DNA from: Sphingomonas liriopis
GTDB lineage: Bacteria > Pseudomonadota > Alphaproteobacteria > Sphingomonadales > Sphingomonadaceae
Direction of reading: 5' to 3'
Assembly (NCBI RefSeq): GCF_024211255.1
Contig: NZ_JAMLDY010000011.1
Location: 1-64,000 of the forward strand
Length of the DNA stretch: 64,000 nucleotides
Made by a program: the position numbers and the translations under genes. The first letter of the stretch is position 1. Every line of letters begins with the position of its first letter. Of the stretch, positions 26,895-36,072 are shown piece by piece. The notes under the pieces were generated by a model. It was given only the letters and a program-made list of their open reading frames with translations. It searched no databases and had not been told where the DNA came from.

Positions 26895-27085
26895 GAGTCA
26901 CCGCGATTCGTGCCTGCCTCGTTCGCGGCCTGACCCTCGAATTCTCGAGAAAAATGTCGATAATCAATAGCTTGTAAGATTTCCTGACGCATTTCCGCGG
27001 GCGATGGGCTGTCAATCCCGTTTATTTCAGGAATGTGACCTGCGCGGGGGTTGATCGACTCGCCCCAGGCTTCATAACTCGACTC
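26895..27085. promoter_or_regulatory. dnaA upstream region with four GANTC methylation sites
   Basis: Between the rpsT terminator and dnaA about 340 bp hold no convincing gene and are less GC-rich than the surroundings. Four GANTC sites occur at 26895, 26905, 27057 and 27081. GANTC is the CcrM methyltransferase target in alphaproteobacteria. TTGATC (27051-27056) and CATAAC, 16 bases apart, are a possible promoter overlapping one GANTC site. No cluster of DnaA boxes is seen, so I do not call an origin here. Confidence 0.5.
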
Positions 27086-27193
27086 CACCGCAGTGATGTT
27101 CATCGCCGGCGGGACCTGAACAGCGTGGGGATGCCGAACGGCCGTTGGCCGTTAGGGGGGATCTGTCTGTCTCGAACGAACGGCTGGCGCGAC

Positions 27194-28657
27194 ATGGTCG
27201 TCGTTCCGGCAACGGAGAAGCATGCGTTGAACGATTCGTGGGCAGCGGCGGTGACGGAGAGCGAGGCGCAGCGCGCCTGGTCGCGCGTCCGCAGCAACCT
27301 GCGCGAATCGGCCGGCGCGCGGCTCTTCGAACAATGGCTGAAGCCGATGGAGCTGATCGAGGACGGCGACGCCGATTCGATCCGCCTCGGCCTGCCGTCG
27401 GCGTTCATGACCAACTGGGTCCGCAACCATTATGCCGACCGGCTGATGCTCGAATTCCGCACGCTGCTGCCCAACGTGCGCAGCGTGTCGATCGAGACGC
27501 GGGTCGCTTCGCCGGTGGCGGTGACGCTGGTCGCCGAGACGCCTGAGGCGCCCGCACCGGCCCCGGTGGCGCCCGTCACGGCGCAGCCGGTGCCGCCGCT
27601 CGCCGCCGCCTTCCCGATCAAGCCGGCGGGCGAGCGGCCGGTGCTCGATGCGCGCTTCACCTTCGACCGGTTCGTCGTCGATGCCGCCAACCGCGTCGCG
27701 TTCAACGCCGCGCGGGTGCTCGCCGAACCCGGCGTGCCGCGGTTCAGCCCGCTGTTCCTCCATTCGGGGACGGGGCAGGGCAAGACGCATCTGATGCATG
27801 CGATCGGCCATGCCTTTCTGGCGCAACATCCCGATGCCACGGTCATCTGCATGTCGGCCGAGCGCTTCATGTTCGATTTCGTCGCGGCGATGCGCGCGCG
27901 CGACACGCACAGCTTCAAACAGCGGCTGCGCGGCGCCGACCTGCTGCTGATCGACGACCTCCAGTTCATCGCCGGCAAGGACGCGACGCAGGAGGAGTTC
28001 TTCCACACGGTCAACGAGATCATGAGCGCGGGCAAACGCCTCGTCATCTCCGCCGACCGCTGTCCGCAGGCTTTGGACGGCGTCGAGGCGCGGATCGTCA
28101 GCCGCATGTCGGTCGGCCTCGTCGCCGACATCAAGGCGCCCGACCTCACGCTGCGCCGTGCCATACTGGACCGGAAACTCGCCGACCTGCCCGAGGCCAA
28201 GGTCCCCGCCGAGGTCCTCGACCTGCTCGCCGCCCGCATCCACGCCAACATCCGCGAGCTGGAAGGCGCGCTCAATCGCGTCGTCGCCTATGCGCAGCTG
28301 ACCGGCGACAGCATCGACCTCGACTTCGCGGTCGCGACGCTCGGCGACGTGCTCCGCGGCGCGCAGCGGCGGGTGACGATCGACGAAATCCAGAAGCTCG
28401 TCAGCCAGCATTTCGAACTGAAGCCGCTAGACCTCGTCTCCGCCCGCCGCAGCCGTGCGGTGGCGCGCCCGCGTCAGATCGCGATGTATCTGGCGAAACG
28501 CCTGACCACCCGCTCGCTGCCCGAGATCGGCCGCAAATTCGGCGGCCGCGATCATTCGACGGTCATCCACGCGGTCCGCAAGATCGAGGAGCTGCGCGAC
28601 CAGGACCGCGACATCGACACGGCGGTCAGGACGTTGATGCGGGAGCTGGAGGCGTAA
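27194..28657 (+). CDS. dnaA: Chromosomal replication initiator protein DnaA
   Basis: A 487-residue AAA+ initiator. Domain I (about 25-105) has ARLFEQWLKPMELI; an Ala/Pro linker follows; domain III carries Walker A GTGQGKTHL (192-200), Walker B LLLIDDLQF and the initiator region; domain IV ends with the DNA-binding signature RDHSTVIHAVRKI. The true start is uncertain: ATG 27194 is my choice, while the frame is open farther upstream (an ATG at 27131) and a TTG at 27226 is also close to domain I. It lies after rpsT as in other alphaproteobacteria. Confidence 0.95.
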   Translation: MVVVPATEKHALNDSWAAAVTESEAQRAWSRVRSNLRESAGARLFEQWLKPMELIEDGDADSIRLGLPSAFMTNWVRNHYADRLMLEFRTLLPNVRSVSIETRVASPVAVTLVAETPEAPAPAPVAPVTAQPVPPLAAAFPIKPAGERPVLDARFTFDRFVVDAANRVAFNAARVLAEPGVPRFSPLFLHSGTGQGKTHLMHAIGHAFLAQHPDATVICMSAERFMFDFVAAMRARDTHSFKQRLRGADLLLIDDLQFIAGKDATQEEFFHTVNEIMSAGKRLVISADRCPQALDGVEARIVSRMSVGLVADIKAPDLTLRRAILDRKLADLPEAKVPAEVLDLLAARIHANIRELEGALNRVVAYAQLTGDSIDLDFAVATLGDVLRGAQRRVTIDEIQKLVSQHFELKPLDLVSARRSRAVARPRQIAMYLAKRLTTRSLPEIGRKFGGRDHSTVIHAVRKIEELRDQDRDIDTAVRTLMRELEA

Positions 28658-28702
28658 CCCCCCATTGATCGGTTATTTGGGTCGGTCAGTGCCCAAAAGG
28701 CT

Positions 28703-28810
28703 CCGTCACCGGACTTGTTCCGGGGTCCACTCCGCGGCGGGGCGCGAGGCTTGAGATGCAAGCGCGACGCTGGTGGCCCGGTGGACCCCGGAACGAGTCC
28801 GGGGTGACGG
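28703..28810. repeat. Inverted-repeat element, family A copy 1
   Basis: Arms 28703-28730 and 28781-28810 are inverted copies of the core GGACTTGTTCCGGGGTCCAC, each containing a small hairpin, around a roughly 50-bp centre starting TCCGCGGCG. It lies between convergent dnaA and trpS and may end both transcripts. Other copies are at 32849, 38746, 52312 and 54399. The left arm lacks the CC before GGACTTG that the other copies have. Confidence 0.85.
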
Positions 28811-28863
28811 GGCCTGCGTGGCCGCCGATCGCGCTCCGCCAGCGATAGCCGTCCCTCAGGGCG

Positions 28864-29880
28864 TTAGAGCACCAGCCCCATCGCCTCTTGCGCGCTGCGC
28901 AGTACCGGCGCGGCCAGCTCGCGCGCTTTCTCTGCACCCTTGTTGAGGATCGCGTCGATCGCCGAGCGGTCGTCGAGCAGCCGCACCATCTCGTCGCGGA
29001 TCGGCCCGAGCTTCGCCACCGCCAGATCGGCGAGGTCGGGCTTGAAGGCGCCGAAGCCCTTGCCGGCGTAATCGCCCAGCACGTCGGCCGGCGTCCGGTC
29101 GGCGAGGGCGGCGAAGATCGTCAGGAGGTTCTTCGCCTCGGGGCGTCCGGCCAGTTCCTCGACGGTATCGGGGAGCAGGTCGGGATCGGTCTTGGCCTTC
29201 CTGAACTTGTCCGCGATCACCTCGTCCGAATCGATCAGCTTGACCACCGATTGCTCGGACGGATTGGACTTGGACATCTTTGCCGACGCATCGCGCAAGC
29301 TCATGATCCGCGGCGCCGCGGCGCTGACCAAAGGCTCGGGCAGCGTGAACAGCTCGCAGCCATAATCGCCATTGAACTTGGTCGCGATGTCGCGCGCCAG
29401 CTCGAGGTGCTGCTTCTGGTCCTCGCCGACCGGGACATGCGTGGTGTTGTAGAGCAATACGTCCGCTGCCATCAGCACCGGATAGTCGTACAGCCCGACG
29501 CTGGCGCCTTCGCGGTTCTTGCCGGCCTTGTCCTTGAACTGCGTCATGCGGTTGAGCCAACCGACCCGCGCGACGTTGTTGAGCAGCCACGACAGCTCGC
29601 TGTGCGCGGGCACGCGCGCCTGGTTGAACAGGATCGAGCGGTCGGGATCGATCCCCGCGGCGACCAGCGTCGCGGTCATCTCGATCGTCTGCGATCGCAG
29701 GTCGGCGGGCGCGATCCATTCGGTGAGGCCGTGCAGGTCGGCGATGAAGTACAGCGTCTCGCCGCCCTCCGCCTGGATCGCATCCTGCATCGCGACCCAC
29801 TGCTTCACCGCGCCGAGGTAATTGCCGAGGTGGAGATTGCCGGTGGGCTTGATCCCGGAGACGACGCGCTTCGTGGGCAT
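28864..29880 (-). CDS. trpS: Tryptophan--tRNA ligase
   Basis: A 338-residue class I aminoacyl-tRNA synthetase charging tRNA-Trp. The HIGH-type motif is TGNLHLGNYLGA at 12-23 and the KMSKS loop is present as AKMSKSNPSEQ. Length and motifs match bacterial TrpRS. It lies eight bases downstream of murJ on the same strand and is probably co-transcribed with it. Confidence 0.97.
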   Translation of the reverse strand: MPTKRVVSGIKPTGNLHLGNYLGAVKQWVAMQDAIQAEGGETLYFIADLHGLTEWIAPADLRSQTIEMTATLVAAGIDPDRSILFNQARVPAHSELSWLLNNVARVGWLNRMTQFKDKAGKNREGASVGLYDYPVLMAADVLLYNTTHVPVGEDQKQHLELARDIATKFNGDYGCELFTLPEPLVSAAAPRIMSLRDASAKMSKSNPSEQSVVKLIDSDEVIADKFRKAKTDPDLLPDTVEELAGRPEAKNLLTIFAALADRTPADVLGDYAGKGFGAFKPDLADLAVAKLGPIRDEMVRLLDDRSAIDAILNKGAEKARELAAPVLRSAQEAMGLVL

Positions 29881-29888
29881 GGGGAGCC

Positions 29889-31451
29889 TTATCTGGAACG
29901 GATGAGCTGACGGATGTCCGCGGGGCGCAGGGCGCCGGTCGCGAACACCGCCGCGGCATAGACGAGCGCGCCCGTTCCGACCAGCACCGCCATCGCGCCC
30001 CAGCGCGCGAGGCCGGCGCCGGTGGTATAGGGTGCGAACAGATCGTTGAGGAAGTACATCACGACGCCCATCAGGAGCGCGGCGATCGCCAGCCGCGGTG
30101 CGCGGCGCTTCAGCTGCATGTCAGGCACGAACTGGTCGCGCCGGCGCAGCGTGCGATACAGCAGCACGACGTTGACCGTGCTCGCGATCGCGGTGGCAAG
30201 CGGTGGGCCGACGTGCTTGAGCGGGACGATGAACGCGAGATTGAGCACCAGATTCACCACCATCGACGCCATCGCATAGCGCACCGGCGTCTTCGTGTCC
30301 GACCGCGCATAATAGCCGGGGGTGAGCACCTTCACGAGGATGTACGACGGCAGGCCGATCGAGAAGGCGGCGAGCGCCTGCGCGGTGAAGCCGGTGTCGA
30401 CGGCGTCGAACTTGCCGTGCTGGAACAGCGCCGCGATGATCGGCGCGCCGCATACGATCAGCGCCGCGGTCGCCGGCAGCGTCAGCAGCAGCGCCAGCTC
30501 CATGCCGCGATTCTGCGTCTCCATCGCCGATGCTTCGTCGCCCTTGCCGAGCTGGCGCGAGATCGTCGGCAGCAGCACGGTGCCGAGCCCGATCCCGACC
30601 AGCCCCAGCGGCAGCTGGTTCAACCGGTCGGCCATGTAGATATAGGTCACCGATCCGTGCGGCAGGAACTTGGCGGCAAGCGCGGTCGAGACGAGCAGGT
30701 TGATCTGCACCGCGCCCGCGCCGGTGGCGGCCGGCCAGATCAGCGACAGCAGCCGCTTGACGTCCGGCCCCAGCCGTGGCGCCTTGATCCGCAGGTGCAC
30801 GCCCGCGGTACGGCAGGCGAAATACAGCCACGCGAACTGCAGCACGCCCGAGACGCTGACCGCGATCGCCTGGTTGCGCGCGGTCATCATCGGCAGGTCG
30901 CTGTGGAAGACGAGCAGCGCGACGATCAGCGTCAGGTTGAGCAGGATCGGCGCCGCCGCCGCCACCCAGAAGCGGTGTAGCGAATTGAGGATGCCGCCCA
31001 GCAGCGACACGAGGCTGATGAACAGCAGATAGGGAAAGGTCAGCCGGCACAGCAGCACGACATAGGCGAACTGGTCGTGCGAGGCGTCGTTGAAGCCCCA
31101 GGTCAGCAGCCACGTCACCGGCCAGGCTGCGACCTCGATCAGCACGGTCATGCCGATCAGGATCGGCAGCAGCACCGACAGCGCGTCCTCGGCGAAGCGC
31201 AAGCCGGTCGGCAGCCCGTCGCCGTCGGGATCGGCAACCTTGCGGTTGAACATCGGGATGAACGCCGCGGAGAACGCCCCTTCCGCGAACAGGGCGCGGA
31301 ACATGTTGGGCAAGCGGAAGGCGATCAGGAACGCGTCCGACGCGAACCCCGCGCCGACGAAGCGCGCGAACACGGCGTCGCGCACCAGCCCCAGCACCCG
31401 GCTGGCGAGCGTCAGCCCGCCGACCGAGCCCAGCGCCCTGGTCAGGTTCAC
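29889..31451 (-). CDS. murJ: Lipid II flippase MurJ
   Basis: A 520-residue inner-membrane protein with about 14 hydrophobic segments that flips the peptidoglycan precursor lipid II. The N-terminal TLASRVLGLVRDAVFARFVGAG and the loop RLPNMFRALFAEGAFSAAFIPMF are signatures of the MviN/MurJ family. It starts with GTG at 31451. It lies between secB and trpS on the same strand, a usual order in sphingomonads. Confidence 0.96.
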   Translation of the reverse strand: MNLTRALGSVGGLTLASRVLGLVRDAVFARFVGAGFASDAFLIAFRLPNMFRALFAEGAFSAAFIPMFNRKVADPDGDGLPTGLRFAEDALSVLLPILIGMTVLIEVAAWPVTWLLTWGFNDASHDQFAYVVLLCRLTFPYLLFISLVSLLGGILNSLHRFWVAAAAPILLNLTLIVALLVFHSDLPMMTARNQAIAVSVSGVLQFAWLYFACRTAGVHLRIKAPRLGPDVKRLLSLIWPAATGAGAVQINLLVSTALAAKFLPHGSVTYIYMADRLNQLPLGLVGIGLGTVLLPTISRQLGKGDEASAMETQNRGMELALLLTLPATAALIVCGAPIIAALFQHGKFDAVDTGFTAQALAAFSIGLPSYILVKVLTPGYYARSDTKTPVRYAMASMVVNLVLNLAFIVPLKHVGPPLATAIASTVNVVLLYRTLRRRDQFVPDMQLKRRAPRLAIAALLMGVVMYFLNDLFAPYTTGAGLARWGAMAVLVGTGALVYAAAVFATGALRPADIRQLIRSR

Positions 31452-31475
31452 GCGATTACGCCCCCGCCCGACGGA

Positions 31476-31988
31476 TCAGGCGTGGCCGACGTCGCCGACC
31501 GAGAAGGCGCCGCCATTCTGGTCCGCCTGCTGCAGGTACAGCTGCGCGAAGTCGATCGGCTCGAGCAGCAGCGGCGGGAAGCCGCCGTCGCGGACGCAAT
31601 CGGCGAGCACGCGGCGCGCGAACGGGAACAGCAGGCGCGGTGCCTCGCCGAGCAGGAAGGGCTGGATCGCCTCGGCCGGTACGTTGCGCAGGCCGAACAG
31701 GCCCGCATACGTCAGGTCGACGATGAACGCGGTCTGGCCGTCGGCCTCCGCCTTGACGTCGATCTTCAGCACGACCTCGTGCACTTCCTCGCCGACCTGC
31801 GCGGTGCCGATGTTGAACTGCACGTCGATCGCGGGCGGCGACGGGTTCTGGAAGATCGCCGGCGCGTTCGGATTTTCGAACGACAGATCCTTGACGTATT
31901 GCGAGATCAGGCCGGCGGCGGGGGCATTGTCCTCGCCGTTGGTCAGCGGCTGCGTGTCGATCGTGGTGCCGTTGTCCTGGTCGGCCAT
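31476..31988 (-). CDS. secB: Protein-export chaperone SecB
   Basis: A 170-residue acidic tetrameric chaperone that keeps presecretory proteins unfolded and hands them to SecA. QYVKDLSFENPNAPAIFQ is the SecB N-terminal signature, and LFPFARRVLADCVRDGGFPPLLLEPIDF the conserved centre. The C-terminus is rich in Gly and Ala. It is divergent from the Tim44-like gene, with 179 bp between them for two promoters. Confidence 0.97.
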   Translation of the reverse strand: MADQDNGTTIDTQPLTNGEDNAPAAGLISQYVKDLSFENPNAPAIFQNPSPPAIDVQFNIGTAQVGEEVHEVVLKIDVKAEADGQTAFIVDLTYAGLFGLRNVPAEAIQPFLLGEAPRLLFPFARRVLADCVRDGGFPPLLLEPIDFAQLYLQQADQNGGAFSVGDVGHA

Positions 31989-32167
31989 GAAGATGATCCT
32001 CGAAGTGAAGCGAATGGGGGGACCGAAGCGACCCGTCGGGCGTTCGATGCCGATGGCGCCCGCGCCTAGCAGCGCCTGCCGGTGGATTCAACGGGCGGGA
32101 GGCCGCGAATCGCGTGGTTTGAATTCAGGGGCTTTCGGCCTATGTATCGGTCAAGATCGGAGGCACG

Positions 32168-32818
32168 GTGTTTTACGTAGTTCTTCTCGCGATGGTGGCG
32201 GCGTTTCTGGCGCTGCGCCTGTACAGCGTCCTCGGCAAGCGCACCGGCCACGAACAGCAGCCGTTGCCGCGCGCCGCCGAGGATCGCCCGACGACGACCG
32301 CCGCCGTGCCACGCACGATCGACGCGACGCCCGAGGCGCGCGAGCCGATCAGCCGCAACATCGAACCGCGCGCCGAAGCCGGCCTGCGCGCGATCATCGC
32401 GGCCGAACAGGGTTTCGACGTCAACCAGTTCCTGGGCGGTGCGCAGGCAGCGTACCGGATGACGCTGGAGGCATTCTGGCAGGACGACGAGGCGGCGCTG
32501 GCCGACCTCGCCGAACCCGATGTCGCGCATGCCTTTGGCGAAGCGATCGCCGCGCGGCGCGAGGCGGGCGAGACGCTCGACAATCGCCTGATTTCGATCG
32601 AACGCGCGGTCGTCGCCGATGCGGCGCTGGAGGGGCGCGAGGCGCGGATTACCGTCCGCTTCGACGCCGATATCGCCGCGGTCACCCGCGATGCGGAAGG
32701 GCAGGTCATCGCCGGTTCGCTGACCGACGCGGTCGAGACGCACGACGTCTGGACCTTCGCCCGCACGCTCAAGAGCCGCGATCCCAACTGGAAGCTCGCC
32801 GACACCGACGAGGAATAG
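32168..32818 (+). CDS. Tim44/TimA domain-containing protein
   Basis: A 216-residue protein with one N-terminal membrane helix (about 1-20), a Pro/Arg-rich linker, and a C-terminal Tim44-like domain (about 70-212) with GFDVNQFLGGAQAAYRMTLEAF and the end VETHDVWTFARTLKSRDPNWKLAD. Bacterial TimA relatives are linked to membrane protein import or localisation; the role here is not known. The GTG start has GGAGG upstream (GGAGGCACG GTG). It is next to secB, which also concerns protein traffic. Confidence 0.9.
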   Translation: MFYVVLLAMVAAFLALRLYSVLGKRTGHEQQPLPRAAEDRPTTTAAVPRTIDATPEAREPISRNIEPRAEAGLRAIIAAEQGFDVNQFLGGAQAAYRMTLEAFWQDDEAALADLAEPDVAHAFGEAIAARREAGETLDNRLISIERAVVADAALEGREARITVRFDADIAAVTRDAEGQVIAGSLTDAVETHDVWTFARTLKSRDPNWKLADTDEE

Positions 32819-32848
32819 GGGCGCGGACGCTTTTGTCCGAACCACGTT

Positions 32849-32960
32849 CCCGTCACCCCGGACTTGTTCCGGGGTTCACTCTGCGGCGAGGCGAAGCCTT
32901 TGCTTTTAGAGCGCTGCGCTGGCGGAACGGTGGACCCCGGAACACGTCCGGGGTGACGGG
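32849..32960. repeat. Inverted-repeat element, family A copy 2
   Basis: Arms 32849-32879 and 32930-32960 match family A: CCCGTCACCCCGGACTTG on the left and its inverted version on the right. The centre starts TCTGCGGCGAGGCG and is otherwise divergent. It separates the Tim44-like gene from mltA on the same strand. Confidence 0.85.
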
Positions 32961-33047
32961 AAGCGCAAACAACGGCTTGTCCCCGCATGGCCGCTTCGGC
33001 AGAGCCACGGGATACCGCACCGGATGCGGACACACGGGGACTTTTCG

Positions 33048-34388
33048 ATGACCGGTAATCGCGCCGTCGCCAGCATTGCGCTGGCTCTCGCCCTCAGCGC
33101 CTGCGGTGGCCGGGTGGTGCCATTGGCCACCGGCAATGCGCCTGTTTCGCAGCCTCCGCGTGCGCCCGCCCGCCCCGCACCCCGTCCCAGCGCGCCGGGG
33201 CAGCAGATCGCCAGCGGCCGCGCCTTCGACGGTCGCATCGCGGGCGCGACCCCTCTGCTCGCCGCGCCCGTCGTCGCCAATCTTGGCGCGACCACGGCGG
33301 TGACCGCGGGCATCGTGCCCGGTCCGTCGCTCGATACCCTGCCGATCACCGAAGCGCAGGCGGAGGCGGCGCGCCAGGCGTTCCTTTCGAGCTGTTCCGG
33401 GCTGATGCGCCGCGCTGATCCTTCGGGACTGACCCGCGGTGCCGACTGGCAGCCCGCCTGCGCCGCCGCGGCCGATGTGCCGCGCGGCGGTGCGCGTGCC
33501 TTTTTTGTCGCCAATTTCAAGTCGGTGCAGGTCGGCGACGGCAAGGCGTTCGCCACCGGCTATTACGAGCCCGAGATCGCCGCCTCGCGCGAGCGCCGGC
33601 CGGGCTATGAGGTGCCGATCTATGCCCGCCCCGACGATTTGATCGACGTCGACCTCGGCCAGTTCACCGCCGACCTCAAGGGCAAGAAGATCCGTGGCCG
33701 CGTCCAGGGCAGCAATCTCGTCCCCTATTACGACCGCGCCGCGATCGACTCCGGCGTGCTCGACGGCAAGGCGCCGGTGCTCGCCTGGGGCGCGGACGAG
33801 GCGGCGGTGTTCTTCCTCCAGATCCAGGGATCGGGCCGATTGCGCCTGCCGAACGGCGAGATCATGCGCGTCGGCTACGACACGCAGAACGGCCGCGACT
33901 ACACAGGCATCGGCGCATTGATGAAGGCTAGGGGGCTGCTCGCACCCGGCCAGACCTCGATGCAGGGCATCGTCGCCTGGCTGCACGCACACCCCGCCGA
34001 GGGCCGCGCGATCATGGCGGAGAACAAGAGCTTCGTGTTCTTCCGCGAACTCAACACGCCGCCGGTCGGGGCGATGGGCTATGTCGTCAACGGCGGGGTC
34101 AGCGCCGCCGCCGACGTCAAATACGTGCCCTTGGGGGCGCCGGTGTTCCTGTCGATGGACCGGCAGGATGCGAGCGGCCTGTGGGTGGCGCAGGACACCG
34201 GCGGCGCGATCAAGGGCAGCAACCGCTTCGACACGTTCTGGGGCGCCGGCCCGACCGCGGAGGCAACCGCCGGCGGCATGGCGGCGCGCGGCACCGCCTT
34301 CCTGCTGCTGCCGATCGGCACGCTCGCGCGGTTGCAGGGCGGCCGCTACGATCCGTATGGGACGCCCGGTGCGCCCGCTCAACCCTGA
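33048..34388 (+). CDS. mltA: Membrane-bound lytic murein transglycosylase A
   Basis: A 446-residue outer-membrane lipoprotein. The signal peptide ends in LSAC, a lipobox with the acylated Cys near residue 17. A Pro-rich linker precedes the MltA domain with ATGYYEPEI and IQGSGRLRL, and the C-terminal 3D domain, AQDTGGAIKGSNRFDTFWG, holds the catalytic aspartate. It cleaves glycan strands to make anhydro-muropeptides. I chose ATG 33048, with GGGGA six bases upstream, instead of an earlier ATG at 33024 because it gives a clean lipoprotein signal. Confidence 0.94.
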   Translation: MTGNRAVASIALALALSACGGRVVPLATGNAPVSQPPRAPARPAPRPSAPGQQIASGRAFDGRIAGATPLLAAPVVANLGATTAVTAGIVPGPSLDTLPITEAQAEAARQAFLSSCSGLMRRADPSGLTRGADWQPACAAAADVPRGGARAFFVANFKSVQVGDGKAFATGYYEPEIAASRERRPGYEVPIYARPDDLIDVDLGQFTADLKGKKIRGRVQGSNLVPYYDRAAIDSGVLDGKAPVLAWGADEAAVFFLQIQGSGRLRLPNGEIMRVGYDTQNGRDYTGIGALMKARGLLAPGQTSMQGIVAWLHAHPAEGRAIMAENKSFVFFRELNTPPVGAMGYVVNGGVSAAADVKYVPLGAPVFLSMDRQDASGLWVAQDTGGAIKGSNRFDTFWGAGPTAEATAGGMAARGTAFLLLPIGTLARLQGGRYDPYGTPGAPAQP

Positions 34389-34920
34389 CGAGGCGGACCT
34401 GTGGGCGCGGGTGATGGCGACGGTGAAACCGCTGCGCGGCGTCACCCCGCCGCCGCGCCCACCGGTCCCCGCCACGCCGGCGAAGGCGACCAGGCCGTCC
34501 AAGGCGCTGACCCGCGCCATCGCCGCGCCTCAGCCCGCCCCCATCCGCCCGGCGGCGTCGTCACCGTCGCCGCGGCAGAACACGCTCGACGGCGGCTGGG
34601 ACAAGCGCCTGTCGCGCGGCATCGTCAGCCCCGACAGTTCGATCGACCTGCACGGCCATACGCTGTCGTCCGCGCATGCGATGCTCGACGACGGCCTGTC
34701 GCGTGCCATCGCCCGCGGCGACCGCGTGCTGTTGCTGGTCACCGGCAAGCCGCCGCGCCCGGAAAGCGAACGCCCCCACGCCCGCGGCGCGATCCGCGCG
34801 GCGATCGCCGACTGGCTCGCCGCCTCTCGCCACGCCGACGCGATCGCCGCCGTGCGCGGTGCCCATCCGCGGCACGGCGGGCAGGGGGCGCTCTACATCG
34901 TGTTAAGAAGAGGCCGCTGA
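34369..34920 (+). CDS. Smr-domain DNA/RNA endonuclease-like protein
   Basis: A 183-residue protein. A Pro-rich, presumably disordered N-terminal half precedes an Smr domain (about 93-183) with SSIDLHGHTLSSAHAML (the LDLHG motif), VLLLVTGKPP and the C-terminal HPRHGGQGALYIVLRR (the HGxG motif variant GGQGALYIxLRR). Smr domains nick DNA or cleave RNA. The start is either GTG 34369, chosen because GGGA lies seven bases upstream and it gives MRPLNPDEADLW, or ATG 34357; both overlap the mltA 3' end, so the pair is an operon. Confidence 0.9.
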   Translation: MRPLNPDEADLWARVMATVKPLRGVTPPPRPPVPATPAKATRPSKALTRAIAAPQPAPIRPAASSPSPRQNTLDGGWDKRLSRGIVSPDSSIDLHGHTLSSAHAMLDDGLSRAIARGDRVLLLVTGKPPRPESERPHARGAIRAAIADWLAASRHADAIAAVRGAHPRHGGQGALYIVLRRGR

Positions 34921-34946
34921 TCTCCCCTCGCTGAAAGGAAGAAGGG

Positions 34947-36062
34947 TCAGGAGGATAGCCGCGCGATCACATCGGCGTAGATTGCGGTCAGCGTTTCGAG
35001 ATCGGCGACCGCGACCGCCTCGTCGACCTGATGCATCGTCGCGTTGAGCAGTCCGAACTCCAGCGTCGGGCATAGTTTCGACAGGAACCGCGCGTCCGAC
35101 GTCCCACCCGAGGTCGACAGCTCCGCGACCAACCCGGTTCGCGCCTCGATCGCGGCGCTGACCAGCGCGGTCCAGGCGCCCGGTTCGGTCAGGAACGCCT
35201 CGCCTGATACCTTGCCGGTCACCGTCGCCTCAGGCGCATAAATGCGCACCACCTCGGTGACCCGGTCGATCAGTGCATCGCCTCGCTGCTCGTCGTTGAA
35301 GCGGATGTTGATCCGTGCCTCGGCGCGCGCCGGGATGACGTTGTGCGCGGGATTGCCGATCGCGATGTCGGTGATCTCAAGATTGGACGGCTGGAACCAC
35401 GCATTGCCTTCGTCGAGCGCCATATTCTCCAGTTCGGCAAGTGCCTTCGCCAGCTTGCCCGCCGGATTGTCGGCGAGGTGCGGATAGGCGACATGGCCCT
35501 GCCGCCCCGGCACGACGATCCAGATGTTGACCGACCCGCGCCGGCCGATCTTCACCATGTCGCCGAGCTGCCGCACCGAGGTCGGCTCGCCGACGAGGCA
35601 CAGGTCGGGGGCAATGCCACGCGCGGCCATCCGCTCGATCAGCGCGGGTGTGCCGAACGTCGCCGGCCCTTCCTCGTCGCCGGTGATGAGCAGGCTGAGC
35701 GTCGGCCCCGCCGCGCGCGATGCCGCCGCGACGAACGCCGCGACCGCACCCTTCATATCGACCGCGCCGCGGCCGTAGAGCAAATCACCGCGCACTTCGC
35801 CCGACCATGGCGAACCGTCCCAGCCGGTGCCGGGCGGTACGACGTCGACATGCCCCGCGAAGGCGAGATGCCGCGCCGCGCCCGACCGCAGCGCGATCAT
35901 GTTCTCGACCGGCCCGTCGGGCGCCGCGCCGACGACGAAGCGATCGACCGCGAAACCCATCGACACCAGCGCCGCCTCCAGCACGTTGAACACGGCCCCA
36001 CGCGCCGGTGTCACGCTCTCCGCGCGCAGCAGCGCCTGCGCCAGCGCCAGGACGTCGATCAT
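34947..36062 (-). CDS. dapE: Succinyl-diaminopimelate desuccinylase
   Basis: A 371-residue di-zinc amidase of lysine and diaminopimelate synthesis. FAGHVDVVPPG, GRGAVDMKGAVAA, TGDEEGPA and GEPTS hold metal ligands and the catalytic acid; GGTSDARF and NATMHQVDE near the end complete the site. It sits 10 bp upstream of a GST gene's stop on the opposite reading order (both minus), so it is likely co-transcribed behind that gene. No other dap gene is near. Confidence 0.95.
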   Translation of the reverse strand: MIDVLALAQALLRAESVTPARGAVFNVLEAALVSMGFAVDRFVVGAAPDGPVENMIALRSGAARHLAFAGHVDVVPPGTGWDGSPWSGEVRGDLLYGRGAVDMKGAVAAFVAAASRAAGPTLSLLITGDEEGPATFGTPALIERMAARGIAPDLCLVGEPTSVRQLGDMVKIGRRGSVNIWIVVPGRQGHVAYPHLADNPAGKLAKALAELENMALDEGNAWFQPSNLEITDIAIGNPAHNVIPARAEARINIRFNDEQRGDALIDRVTEVVRIYAPEATVTGKVSGEAFLTEPGAWTALVSAAIEARTGLVAELSTSGGTSDARFLSKLCPTLEFGLLNATMHQVDEAVAVADLETLTAIYADVIARLSS

Positions 36063-36072
36063 GCGCGGGAAA

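Noticed and set aside
26510..27103. Minus-strand open frame through rpsT and the dnaA upstream region
   Set aside because: It crosses the rpsT gene and terminator in antisense and has no ribosome site or motif.
27035..27193. Upstream extension of dnaA in frame
   Set aside because: The added 53 residues do not match DnaA domain I and include the promoter-like region; a downstream ATG is preferred.
26852..27193. Replication origin next to dnaA
   Set aside because: AT content is moderate but no cluster of DnaA boxes or 13-mers is visible; alphaproteobacterial oriC is often elsewhere.
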